Shown piece by piece: positions 42,800-50,407 of a DNA stretch of 52,155 bases (position 1 is the stretch's first letter; every line of letters begins with the position of its first letter). The translations under genes and the position numbers were made by a program. Under the pieces are notes generated by a model. That model saw nothing but the letters and a program-made list of their open reading frames with translations. It ran no database searches and had not been told where the DNA came from. Source of the stretch: Acidimicrobiales bacterium (GTDB lineage Bacteria; Actinomycetota; Actinomycetes; Mycobacteriales; QHCE01); assembly GCA_003243955.1 (NCBI GenBank), contig QHCE01000069.1:1-52155 (forward strand), read 5' to 3'.

Positions 42800-43633
42800 G
42801 GTACTGTCAGCTTGTTGGGACTGCCTGGAGTGCATGGGCAGGTGTTGGATCGGGCCGCGGGGGGATCTTTGGTGTGGTCGCTCAGGCGGCGGTGACCGCG
42901 CCCGTGGCGTCGTTTTAGGAGGTGAACTGGCCGGTTATTTCGTGGCGGTGTTCGTCGGCGCGCAGCCGGTGAAGGCCCGGTTGAAAGTGCGGCGATATCC
43001 CATTGAACGCGGACAGAAACCGTTGCGCATGCCCGGTTAAGGTGAATCTCTTTCCTCGCTTGTTCCCGCGCCCGGGTCGGTTGATGCGAGTTCTCCGCCC
43101 GGTTGTTGAGATACTTTGACCGGCGGTGTTGCACCGACGGTAGAACCCTGCGCCGCGAGGTAGCTGGCGACTTGTCGGTGACCAGCACCCCAGGCACGTA
43201 CTGCCATCCGGTGAGCGTCTTAGGAAAGACCCTGGTCGCGGCCGTGGTATCTCCCCGGGAGGTGACCAGAATATCTAGAATATTCCTGTCTTGGTCCAGC
43301 GCTCGCCACAGGTAGTGGGTCTTTCCGTTAACCTTGATGAATACTTCGTCAAGGTGCCACTTATTCCCGGGGCGTGGCCGTCGGCGGCGCAACGTATTGG
43401 CGTAGGCCTGGCTCGAGCTTGTAGCACCATTGCCGCTCCGTCTCGTGGGAGACCACGACGCCCGTTCCAGCATCATCTCCTCGACCTCGCCGAAGCTGAG
43501 CAGGAACCGATGGTAGAGCCAGACACAGTGGCTGATGACCCCTGCCGGGAAGCGAAACCCCTTGTAGGACGGCGCACCGACGGTCACCAAACCTCCTCAT
43601 CCCAGCCACCCAGATCACGAAGTTGACAGTGCC
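42800..43633 (-). mobile_element. IS6-family insertion sequence, degenerate
   Basis: The element is 834 bp with related ends: GGTACTGTCAGCTTG at 42800 and GGCACTGTCAACTTC inverted, ending at 43633. The transposase frame lies between. I see no 8-bp target duplication at the ends, so it is old or was formed by recombination. Its right end lies directly beside a fragment of an ISL3-type transposase gene, suggesting it inserted into an older element. Confidence 0.75.
42915..43590 (-). pseudogene. IS6-family transposase, frameshifted
   Basis: Reading from 43590 leftward, frame one gives YKGFRFPAGVISHCVWLYHRFLLSFGEVEEMMLER, a second frame gives GVVVSHETERQWCYKLEPGLRQY, then frame one resumes at GNKWHLDEVFIKVNGKTHYLWRALDQDRNILDILVTSRGD. 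These are the N-terminal HTH and the first part (WHxDE) of the IS6 DDE catalytic domain. Further shifts occur near VLVTDK and before the final ITGQFTS. At least three frameshifts mean no active transposase. Confidence 0.8.
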
Positions 43634-43769
43634 CCGGGCACCGCGCCGCGTTTGGATCGTCGGTCACCAGCTGCACGATCCTGACTCCGGGCACGATGAG
43701 CCCGACACGCTCCACCGCCAAGCCCTCCAGTCCCAACAGACACGACCCATCATCGCTACGGTCAATCAC
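43634..43769 (-). pseudogene. N-terminal fragment of an ISL3-family transposase
   Basis: The minus-strand frame beginning MIDRSDDGSCLLGLEGLAV and continuing VERVGLIVPGVRIVQLVTDD...ARCPGHC resembles the N-terminus of ISL3 transposases up to their CPxC finger. There it stops at the IS6 end. The rest of the transposase is absent. The DNA from 43770 to 43948 holds no recognisable gene. Confidence 0.6.
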
Positions 43770-43948
43770 GATCCGCGGCTCTCCTCTCGCTGCTCCAAGA
43801 CACAGCGAGGATCAAGGAGTCGCGGGGCGCCCTCGTTTAGGCGCGCCGGACCAGCTCAACAGCAGGTTCGCCCGGTCAAGATCGAAGAACCGCTTTACTT
43901 CCCTGCAAGCCCTAACGACCGCGCGGTGCATGCCATAGCATCCTTAGC

Positions 43949-44713
43949 ATGACCGATGCCTTGTCGATAGGATTTGGCGATTTAGTATGTCAACTTAGCG
44001 AGATGTGTGAGACTCAGGGTGTCAGCTCGTGCTCTAGGCTAGTTGTGGGGATTGCTGGACCGCCCGGTGCTGGGAAGTCGACCTTGGCGGCGAACCTGGT
44101 AAGCCAATTGAGGATGTCTGGGAGATGTCCCGCAGAAGTCCTTCCTATGGACGGGTTTCACTTGGCAAACGTTGAGCTAGAGCGTCTTGCGCTTCGTGAT
44201 CGTAAGGGTTCACCCGACACTTTCGATGCGGCTGGACTTGCTTTCTTATTGCGCCGGATTCAAACGGAGGAGGAGGCAATTGTGTACGCGCCAACATATA
44301 GCCGGACTATGCACGAACCGATCGCCGCTGCCGTTGCAATAACTCCAGATATTAAGATCGTGGTACTCGAAGGAAACTACCTCTTGCTTTCTTCTCCACC
44401 TTGGTCAAGGCTACGTGGCGGTATCGCCATACCGATCTTCCTAAATGCTGACTGGCTAACGTGCCGTGCTCGGCTGATTCAGAGACACATTGCGGGTAGG
44501 CTTACGGCTGAGAAGGCTGAAACTTGGGTTGACAACTCGGATCGCACTAATTTTGATCTCATTGTTGCCGAGTCACAAACAGCTACCTGCTACATCGTTT
44601 CCGAAGGCAGGTTAGTCGGCCCCCAGCGATCCGATCCATTCCCGAGTTCCAAAGTAAGAACAGGAACCGGAGGCGATGCTAGCAGCAAATTCAAGTGCGC
44701 GCACGAAGGTTAA
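43949..44713 (+). CDS. Nucleoside/sugar kinase-like P-loop protein (PanK/uridine-kinase/FrcK-like)
   Basis: The 254-aa protein has P-loop VVGIAGPPGAGKSTLAANL (about residues 32-50) and the substrate motif VLPMDGFHLANVELE (about 64-78), as in pantothenate kinase and YggC/FrcK-type kinases. VVLEGNYLLL is the Walker B-like strand. It phosphorylates a small nucleoside or sugar. The C-terminal 20 residues past LVGPQRSDPFP look unstructured. The stop overlaps the end of the convergent pfkB pseudogene by three bases. Sugar-kinase neighbours suggest that both came from one carbohydrate-use locus now decaying. Confidence 0.75.
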   Translation: MTDALSIGFGDLVCQLSEMCETQGVSSCSRLVVGIAGPPGAGKSTLAANLVSQLRMSGRCPAEVLPMDGFHLANVELERLALRDRKGSPDTFDAAGLAFLLRRIQTEEEAIVYAPTYSRTMHEPIAAAVAITPDIKIVVLEGNYLLLSSPPWSRLRGGIAIPIFLNADWLTCRARLIQRHIAGRLTAEKAETWVDNSDRTNFDLIVAESQTATCYIVSEGRLVGPQRSDPFPSSKVRTGTGGDASSKFKCAHEG

Positions 44714-45516
44714 ACATTCGCCAGCATCGATCCCGCCGAGGCAATTGCGTAGCTGAACGCGCCGTGCAAGACATCGCCCGAGCCGAGCGTGTCGACAACA
44801 CTTATAGTAGGAATATCGACTTTGCCAAGTCCGGTCCCCGTCTGCCAGATAATTGGATCGCTCCCCCTTGTTACAGCGGCCAGTCTCGGTCCTGCGGCAA
44901 GAACGAAGTCGAGCAGGTTACGTTGCTCAACATCCGGTGGCAGAAATCCTCAGAACAAATCGCTATATCGACCAGGTGAAGAAACATCCGCAGAAGTTGG
45001 CTTCCAGCTTCCTCCATCCATCACAACTGGGATACCGAGGCTACGCGCTACGGCAGCGCCTGCTAGACCAATCGCGGCTGGTGCCCATCGACCATCAGAA
45101 CGGTCAGCTCGGTGCAAAAGCATCATCCAGGCTATGGATTCGGGATCAGGTTTCAAAGCGTCATCGTTCAATGAAATTACGGCACGGTCCCCGGTCCGCT
45201 CTTGCACCAGAATGCTCGAGACCGGCACACCGGCCGAGCCATTGGACGTATCCCACAACTATACGTCGAGCTCAGTAAGTTCAGCCGTAACCGCATCGGC
45301 AAGCGTTCCGTGCCCGACGGCACTAACTAGTTTCGCTATGCCGCCTAGCGCGGAGAAGGTAACCGCCGCGTTCGTTGCTGGACCACCTGAGGCAGTCAGA
45401 TAACGTAGGGCACGTTGTTTTTGGTTTGGGCCGATTGGTTCGGTGAGCAAGTAAATCGAATCAAATATTGCTAAGCCAACGAAGACACCGACCGGCGCGC
45501 GATTAGGATGGTCCAT
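44710..45516 (-). pseudogene. PfkB-family carbohydrate kinase, broken
   Basis: From ATG 45516 the frame gives VGVFVGLAIFDSIYLLTEPIG and ASGGPATNAAVTFSALGG, the PfkB N-terminus. It meets an in-frame TAG at 45259-45261 and carries on with LWDTSNGSAGVPVSSIL. A pair of compensating frameshifts around 44960-44990 displaces LVDIAICSEDF. The C-terminal signature VVDTLGSGDVLHGAF with the catalytic Asp is intact near 44770. One nonsense codon and two frameshifts make it non-functional. It converges on the P-loop kinase gene. Confidence 0.8.
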
Positions 45517-45676
45517 TGCTTTCCGTTTCTGCTAGTGCCAGTCCGGACTGAGCCGAGTCAACCGTGACCCGTGCCACTAACTTTCCTGTGCGGTCTGTCG
45601 TCGGATTACATGAGTTAGGTGGGCACGCACCGCGTCCATGTAGGTGGTCTCGTGAGCTGCAAGTGAGCTGAGGTCG

Positions 45677-45862
45677 ATGACGCTGGGCGGAATATTCAGT
45701 ACATGCGCTACGTTACCTGTCGATCTTGATGTCCATCCGCGCAACGTGATGCGGATTCTTCGTCATGCGCAGTTTTCGGTGACGATGGAGATTTACGCGC
45801 AGACATCATCAAAGGCAACGCGGGATGCTCTTAAGCGCCTCGGCGAAAGTTTAGGAGAGTAG
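45677..45862 (+). pseudogene. C-terminal remnant of a tyrosine recombinase (integrase)
   Basis: About 57 codons remain: STCATLPVDLDVHPRNVMRILRHAQFSVTMEIYAQTSSKATRDAL. This matches the last part of phage-type integrases, from just after the HxxR box to the catalytic tyrosine (EIYAQ). The N-terminal and core domains are missing. It lies about 65 bp from the 3' end of tRNA-Val(CAC), a common integration target, so it marks an old island boundary. No second copy of the tRNA 3' end is seen except in the other tRNA-Val gene. Confidence 0.75.
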
Positions 45863-45925
45863 GTCGTTGCTGCACTTTGCTGCTGTATTGCCTGTTTCCA
45901 GCAGGGTTTCCATCAGTGTTTGTGC

Positions 45926-46000
45926 TGGTGGGCGATACTGGGTTCGAACCAGCGACCTCTTCGGTGTGAACGAAGCGCTCTACCACTGAGCCAATCGCCC
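45926..46000 (-). tRNA. tRNA-Val(CAC)
   Basis: A complete cloverleaf on the minus strand: acceptor GGGCGAT/ATCGCCC, D-arm GCTC/GAGC, anticodon loop TTCACAC with CAC, TpsiC arm with GGTTCGAACC. Discriminator A and an encoded CCA. Acceptor and T-arm are identical to the tRNA-Val(GAC) at 48690. Confidence 0.97.
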
Positions 46001-46055
46001 TAGCATAAATCACCATACCGGACGATCAACATCAATCGCGGACCACCCAAAGCTT

Positions 46056-46130
46056 ACGAGGTGGTGCACGATAAAAATTTTTGCACAAGTTCTCTTAACT
46101 TGGCAAAAACACGCTGCCGCTGACCTGGTC
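46056..46130 (+). repeat. MITE-like element, copy 3 (truncated)
   Basis: The left terminal repeat ACGAGGTGGTGCACGAT and the internal hairpin are followed by homology up to CTGACCTGGTC, where it stops. The right half is missing. It is the same orientation as copy 2. Both this copy and copy 1 are preceded by AGCTT. It lies between tRNA-Val(CAC) and the anti-sigma gene. Confidence 0.78.
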
Positions 46131-46144
46131 TATACCCAGAGCTA

Positions 46145-46228
46145 AGTGCAGATTGGGAACAGCAGGCCGCACTGGCTGACCGGGAAACGCGGCTACGGCA
46201 ACTGCCCGAGCGAGGCCGCAGGCATTAA
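46145..46228 (+). pseudogene. Short coding remnant after the MITE
   Basis: The frame DWEQQAALADRETRLRQLPERGRRH followed by TAA has the composition of a real protein C-terminus, but nothing upstream continues it. It may be the tail of a gene cut by the MITE junction. No family is recognisable. Confidence 0.25.
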
Positions 46229-46824
46229 CCGCCGCTACCGGCAACGGCGCCGCTAGCTACCACCTTAGACGGCGCTTTCGGCATTACTCGGCCGCGCTCG
46301 AAGCTCACCGCGAACGCCGAGATGCTCGCCAGTTCCGCTCCTAGCTCGCCAGCGCCGCCGATCACCGCGCCACGTTCGTCCACGTCGAACGGAGTCAATG
46401 CCCGAGGAGGGGCGCCTTCCCCATGCGGCAACGACCACAACACATATGTAGCCTTGCGGACCCGATTGCGCGGCAAACCTTCAGCCAGAACCTGTAAGTG
46501 CTGGCCGTGCACGAGCACGCGGCCGACGGTGCTGCCGTCGGAGCTGGCAAGCCGCACGGATGTGGCATCCGGCGCGCTTTCCAGCGCAACAGCCCGAATC
46601 CGTTCCCAGACCTGCGGTGGTGGTGCCACATCAGGTATCTGCGCCGCAAAGCCGCTAATCGCCTCGGTGAACTCGGCGACTGCTTCCTGGCATGGCGGGC
46701 AAATAGGTAGATGGAGAGCAAACGCCGCACGGTCTTGAGCATCAAGGGCGTAGAGTGCCCAGCCTGCGGCTAGCTCCGCGAACGACTCATGGTCATCTGG
46801 CAAGGTCGAAGGGTTGTTACTCAC
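46225..46824 (-). CDS. rskA: Anti-sigma-K factor (RskA-like) without a transmembrane helix
   Basis: The 199-aa protein has an N-terminal anti-sigma domain with AGWALYALDAQDRAAFALHLPICPPCQEAV, a zinc-type HxxxCxxC. A C-terminal RskA domain (SVRLASSDGSTVGRVLVHGQHLQVLAEGLP...ATYVLWSLP) follows. In the usual RskA a membrane helix separates the two and the second domain is outside the cell. Here the anti-sigma domain ends at WERIRAVALESAPDA and the second begins at once, with no hydrophobic segment. It should be a soluble inhibitor. It starts at GTG and overlaps the sigma gene by four bases (GTGA). Confidence 0.82.
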   Translation of the reverse strand: MSNNPSTLPDDHESFAELAAGWALYALDAQDRAAFALHLPICPPCQEAVAEFTEAISGFAAQIPDVAPPPQVWERIRAVALESAPDATSVRLASSDGSTVGRVLVHGQHLQVLAEGLPRNRVRKATYVLWSLPHGEGAPPRALTPFDVDERGAVIGGAGELGAELASISAFAVSFERGRVMPKAPSKVVASGAVAGSGG

Positions 46825-47468
46825 TGGGCACCCCCTCTCTCCGTCGGTGTATCTCGGGGGCCGCTGTTACCACCCAGGTCCGAACTTTGATCGTCACCAT
46901 TGCTCAGCACAGCCGCGAGCTTGCGCATTCCCGCTACCATGCGAGTCTTTACGGTGCCCAGCGGTGCTTTGGTCAACGAAGCGACTTCAGCCTGGGTGTA
47001 GCCGCCGAAGTAGGCGAGGAGTAAAGCTTCTCGCTGTGGGGTGGGTAGCTTCAAGAGCGCGCCACGTACCTGCTGCTGGCGCAGCGAGGCCATAACTTGT
47101 TCGTCCACACCGCCGCTATCATCAGTACGTCCGAAGTCCAAGACCACCTGGGTGCGTTGTGCATCTCGCCGCCGTCGCAAGGCTTCCTCGCGGCGCACAA
47201 CATCGACGGCTTTGTGATGAGTAATCGACAGTAGCCAGCTGGCGTAGCTACCTCGGGCGGCGTTAAAGCTACCCGGATTGCGCCACAGTCCAAGAAAAAC
47301 TTCTTGCACCACGTCTTCAGCGAAGCCACTGTCGCCAATGATGCGTACCGCAAGCGCGTACGCCATACGGCCGTATTTGCTATACAGTTCGTCCAGGGCT
47401 CCAGGCTCACCTAACGCAATGTTTTTAGCGAGCGTGTCGTCTGATGCGGTCAGAACACAACTCCTCAT
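46821..47468 (-). CDS. sigK: ECF sigma factor, SigK-like
   Basis: The 215-aa sigma-70 family ECF factor has region 2 ALDELYSKYGRMAYALAVRIIGDSGFAEDVVQEVFLGLWRNP. Region 4 is QVRGALLKLPTPQREALLLAYFGGYTQAEVASLTKAPLGTVKTRMVAGMRKL. The adjacent RskA-type anti-sigma gene identifies the SigK/ECF19-like group. It has no extra C-terminal domain. The start is ATG 47468 or a GTG 12 bases later. Upstream codons of the longer frame look non-coding. The divergent region to the ssgB-like gene is 366 bp. Confidence 0.85.
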   Translation of the reverse strand: MRSCVLTASDDTLAKNIALGEPGALDELYSKYGRMAYALAVRIIGDSGFAEDVVQEVFLGLWRNPGSFNAARGSYASWLLSITHHKAVDVVRREEALRRRRDAQRTQVVLDFGRTDDSGGVDEQVMASLRQQQVRGALLKLPTPQREALLLAYFGGYTQAEVASLTKAPLGTVKTRMVAGMRKLAAVLSNGDDQSSDLGGNSGPRDTPTERGGAQ

Positions 47469-47834
47469 GGACATTGTTCGGCAAATAACCCGGCCCGGTT
47501 TGGCACCGCGTGGAATCGGAGTCCACCATACCGCGCTAGGCAGCATTGTGCCTACCTGGCACTGCGCGTGCCCGTGATGTTGTTCCGGCGAGCGCCGCGC
47601 GAGAGGCGCTACTTTCAGATGCTTGCGATGCAATCGCCCATGTCACCTAACAAGAACGCCCCCGAGCCGCGACTGAAGAGCATTTGGTTCGTTAAGCATT
47701 GTGACGGCACGTCTAAGGCAACAGTCGTCTAAGGCAACGTCATGAAGCGCTACCAGCTCGATTGCGTCAGCATCCACCGGCGCAGTCAGCGTTAATGTGG
47801 TCCAGGTTACGTCCTCAACCCATGAGGTGTGCTG
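47469..47834. other. Divergent intergenic region between sigK and the ssgB-like gene
   Basis: Holds the promoters of both genes. I see no certain coding region; a minus-strand frame runs across part of it, but it also overlaps the ssgB-like 5' end antisense and has no family signature. No clear palindrome or ECF promoter was identified. Confidence 0.4.
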
Positions 47835-48377
47835 ATGGAAAGCTACCGCGCCAGTAATGTCGAGGTGCAGATTGGGCTTCGGCTGATCGCACCTGAGGGT
47901 AAACCGGTACATGTTTGCGCCACGCTGCGCTACGCGGGCAGCGATCCCTACGCCGTACATGTGGTGTTTCACATAGAGCGCAGCGGCACTAATTCTCAGC
48001 CAAGCGTGCCAATCAGCGAGACAGCGGCAGTTAATTCTATCGTGCAGGTGACCCCAACATCTAGCACCAGCACACAGGAACTGGAAAGCGAGATCATGTG
48101 GAGCTTTTCTAGAGAGCTCCTCACCGATGGACTACGTATCCCTTCGGGCTACGGCGATGTGCGAGTATGGCCTTGGAACGGCCAGGGGCGTACATGTGTC
48201 GGGCTGGCTTTATCGTCTCCGGATGGTTACGCACTGTTTGAAGCGCCGCGTTTAGTGGTAGAGCAATTTCTGAACCGCTCGTACAGCTGTGTTCCGTCGG
48301 GCATGGAAGAGCAGTACCTCGACGTTGACAGCTCGCTAGCCCTGCTGCTCGGAACCCCCGATGCAGGCGCGCACTAA
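47835..48377 (+). CDS. SsgA/SsgB-family cell-division protein with an insertion
   Basis: The 180-aa protein follows the SALP family consensus: LRLIAPEGKPVHVCATLRYAGSDPYAVHVVFHIE, FSRELLTDGLRIPSGYGDVRVWPWNGQGRTCVGLALSSPDGYALFEAPRLVVEQFLNRSY. SsgB places FtsZ at sporulation septa in Streptomyces. An unusual Ser/Thr-rich stretch of about 35 residues, from SGTNSQPSVP to STSTQELESE, is inserted between the first beta strands and the MWSFSREL strand, where the family has only a few residues. I choose the ATG at 47835 with GAGGTG before it. tRNA genes follow. Confidence 0.82.
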   Translation: MESYRASNVEVQIGLRLIAPEGKPVHVCATLRYAGSDPYAVHVVFHIERSGTNSQPSVPISETAAVNSIVQVTPTSSTSTQELESEIMWSFSRELLTDGLRIPSGYGDVRVWPWNGQGRTCVGLALSSPDGYALFEAPRLVVEQFLNRSYSCVPSGMEEQYLDVDSSLALLLGTPDAGAH

Positions 48378-48460
48378 CCCCGGGTTTGAAGGCTGCGAAC
48401 GGAGTGGTTAAAGTCGTACTCGCACAGCATCTCGTGCACGTGAGGGATGCGCTGTGCGCT

Positions 48461-48532
48461 GCGGACGTGGCTCAGTGGTAGAGCATCACCTTGCCAAGGT
48501 GAGGGTCGCGGGTTCGAATCCCGTCGTCCGCT
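48461..48532 (+). tRNA. tRNA-Gly(GCC)
   Basis: 72-nt cloverleaf with acceptor GCGGACG/CGTCCGC, D-arm GCTC/GAGC, anticodon loop TTGCCAA (GCC) and T-arm GGGTTCGAATCCC. CCA is not encoded. First of a Gly-Cys-Val cluster. Confidence 0.97.
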
Positions 48533-48616
48533 CTCGTAAAACGTTTACGTCAGACCGGCGGAGTCGGGTGTTATTGATCAGGCTGATGAGGACCAATTCA
48601 GTTTCGGTAGGTTTTT

Positions 48617-48688
48617 GGCGGAGTGGCCGAGTGGTTTAGGCAAGGGCCTGCAAAGCCCTGTACGCGGGTTCGATTCCCGCCTCCGCCT
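48617..48688 (+). tRNA. tRNA-Cys(GCA)
   Basis: Acceptor GGCGGAG/CTCCGCC, anticodon loop CTGCAAA with GCA, T-arm GGGTTCGATTCCC, no encoded CCA. It ends two bases before tRNA-Val(GAC), so the two must be cut from a joint transcript. Confidence 0.97.
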
Positions 48689-48689
48689 C

Positions 48690-48764
48690 GGGCGATTGGC
48701 TCAGTGGTAGAGCGCTTCCCTGACACGGAAGAGGTCGCTGGTTCGAACCCAGTATCGCCCACCA
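48690..48764 (+). tRNA. tRNA-Val(GAC)
   Basis: Acceptor GGGCGAT/ATCGCCC, anticodon loop CTGACAC with GAC, T-arm GGTTCGAACC, encoded CCA. Apart from the anticodon stem-loop it matches the tRNA-Val(CAC) at 45926-46000. Confidence 0.97.
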
Positions 48765-48780
48765 GTTATCACAGCAGTTC

Positions 48781-48815
48781 AGAGGGGGTTTTCGACTCAA
48801 TCGGAAATCCCCTCT
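48781..48815 (+). terminator. Terminator-like hairpin after the tRNA cluster
   Basis: AGAGGGG and CCCCTCT, with further imperfect pairing inwards, form a stem 17 bases after tRNA-Val. There is no long T-run. It probably ends the tRNA transcript. From here to 49018 no gene is supported. Confidence 0.55.
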
Positions 48816-49018
48816 CTCCGTCCTGGGCAGCCAACCGATCCGCTCCCGGTTGGCCCACATGGCCGTCATGGACGGTTCAGCACTGTTTGAGTTCGACAGT
48901 GCGGGGTACCACCTTAAATGTTTCGGGGCATTGCGGCGTTGCTGAAACAAGTTGCGAGTGAATGTAGACAGCCGCGACGAGTGATGCGGTCAGTATGCCG
49001 ATCAGAGTGGAGGATGCC

Positions 49019-49447
49019 ATGAGCGACAATTCCGCTGATTTCGAACAGTTCATGAAGGGGCGAGAGGCCGTCGGTCAGGCCTACATCACCGGTGATATAG
49101 GCCCGCTAGCCGCAATCTCAGCACGACATGATCCAGCAACGTTCTTCAGCCCACAAGGCGGCTATGTGCAAGGAGCAGCCGACGTCCTTTCGACAAACAA
49201 GCGGGGGGCCGGTCAGTTCCAGCCAGGCGGAGACACCCAATTCGAAATTCTCCACATGTGGGCTAGCGGCGATCTGGGGTACTGGGTTGGCCTGCAACAC
49301 GCGAAAGTGTGGATGGAAGGCCAGAAAGATGCGGTTCCGATGCACTTGCGCATCACGGAAATATTTCGCCGCGAAGACCATGGGTGGAAGCTGATTCATC
49401 GCCACGCCGATCCCCATGCTCATCCGACAGCCGAAGTCGATCGCTGA
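49019..49447 (+). CDS. NTF2/SnoaL-like protein
   Basis: The 142-aa protein begins MSDNSADFEQFMKGREAVGQAYITGDIGPLAAISARHDPATFFSPQGG and ends with LRITEIFRREDHGWKLIHRHADPH. That is the layout of DUF4440/SnoaL-like cone-fold proteins, with a terminal strand His/Arg-rich. No known substrate. ATG 49019 has GTGGAGG seven bases upstream. A degenerate 38-bp copy of its 3' part lies at 50885-50922, beside the end of gcvT. Confidence 0.75.
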   Translation: MSDNSADFEQFMKGREAVGQAYITGDIGPLAAISARHDPATFFSPQGGYVQGAADVLSTNKRGAGQFQPGGDTQFEILHMWASGDLGYWVGLQHAKVWMEGQKDAVPMHLRITEIFRREDHGWKLIHRHADPHAHPTAEVDR

Positions 49448-49611
49448 GTGGTGGAACAGGCGGGAGATAGCGCAGTTTCGCGTCACTGCCAAACCTGGGA
49501 AAATCGGATTTGCCGGTAGATCAGTTATGGAAGGTTTACCCCAAAGCCCCTTGGGGTAACGCAGTCGTTTCAGACCAGTGTAGGCGTCCGCCGCCCGACC
49601 AAGGAGAAACC

Positions 49612-50004
49612 ATGGCCGCAGAGAACCCAATCGCCGCTGAACAGCAAGACGCCAGCGAAGTCACTGATGAAGACGTCCTGGGGGTCGATCCCTTAGAGCA
49701 GGGTATGGATCTGGCCGAGCAAGACGGGTACCAAGAAGCCGACCGCTACGGGATGACCGCCCACGAGCAGGCGACCTCGCGGTCGTGGGATTCCCGGCTC
49801 GCCGAGGAAGAGGCCGACAAACCGAGCACGGGCCAGACACCAAGTTCACCAGGTCAGGTCCCAGTGGCTGATATAGCCGGAAGCTACTCGCATGGTGGCG
49901 AGGCCGGTTACGACACCGGATACAGCGACGGCAACAAGGGACTTATCGTCGAAGAACCTGACGAACCAGCCGCAGACGAAACGGTGTCCACGCGCGAGTG
50001 GTGA
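49612..50004 (+). CDS. DUF5709-family protein
   Basis: A 130-aa acidic protein with the DUF5709 pattern: DEDVLGVDPLEQGMDLAEQDGYQEADRYGMTAHEQATSRSWDSRLAEEEAD, then a low-complexity tail. These actinobacterial proteins are probably intrinsically disordered and sometimes stress-related, without known activity. AAGGAGA stands six bases before the ATG at 49612, which decides the start over the longer frame. Confidence 0.78.
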   Translation: MAAENPIAAEQQDASEVTDEDVLGVDPLEQGMDLAEQDGYQEADRYGMTAHEQATSRSWDSRLAEEEADKPSTGQTPSSPGQVPVADIAGSYSHGGEAGYDTGYSDGNKGLIVEEPDEPAADETVSTREW

Positions 50005-50009
50005 TTGCG

Positions 50010-50160
50010 CACCTGGTGATCATTCTAGCGCAACCCAGGTGTTGCGACAAACGGAGGGTGTGGTCACGGTCACGCACGTCCACCAGCGTGGGTGTCGGGC
50101 TCTCCCCTAAGCCGTCCGTTGCACAGCCTGGCGTCAACAAGCGCTAGCGCAATTCCTTAG
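50010..50160 (-). pseudogene. Degenerate copy of the 3' end of gcvT
   Basis: About 150 bp match the end of gcvT (50917-51075) in the same orientation. The shared ends are GACAAACGG and TTCTAGCGCAA near the stop and CAAGCGCTAGCGCAATTCC further in. Translated, GIALALVDA and the counterparts of VDVRGREV are still recognisable, but the frame is broken. The GNAT gene lies between the copy and the intact gcvT. The stretch 50161-50407 has no supported gene. Confidence 0.75.
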
Positions 50161-50407
50161 ATCTATGGCAACGAAGACCGCTAGCGGCGTTAATAGCTAC
50201 ATGCTTTACTGCCTTGTCGTAGGTAGCGAACTCCTCGTGTTGTTCCCTGCCAGATACGCCTTGCCACGACGCCCAACCTTGTCCTGGACTTGCATCGCTA
50301 ATCTTTCCTAACAAACCTGCCCGTGCCAACGTGCAAAGATCAATGGACATGTCACCTAGCAGTAGTGATGTCAAACGATCAGTGCATGCATCGCGTATCG
50401 TTTCCGC

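Noticed and set aside
42759-43040. Plus-strand frame inside the IS6 element
   Set aside because: It is a shadow of the degenerate transposase on the other strand.
45831-46016. Frame over tRNA-Val(CAC) with GSVVERF-like text
   Set aside because: It is a translation of the tRNA, not a gene.
47643-47972. 109-codon minus-strand frame next to the ssgB-like gene
   Set aside because: It overlaps the conserved 5' end of the ssgB-like gene antisense and has no family signature or ribosome-binding site; its last 60 codons cannot be wholly excluded.
48454-48639. Plus-strand frame over tRNA-Gly
   Set aside because: It is a translation of the tRNA sequence.
48636-48950. Minus-strand frame across the tRNA-Cys and tRNA-Val genes
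   Set aside because: Its sequence is the well-known false protein produced by translating tRNA genes antisense.
50144-50374. 76-codon minus-strand frame between the gcvT remnant and the GNAT gene
   Set aside because: No ribosome-binding site, no family pattern, and it partly covers the gcvT remnant.
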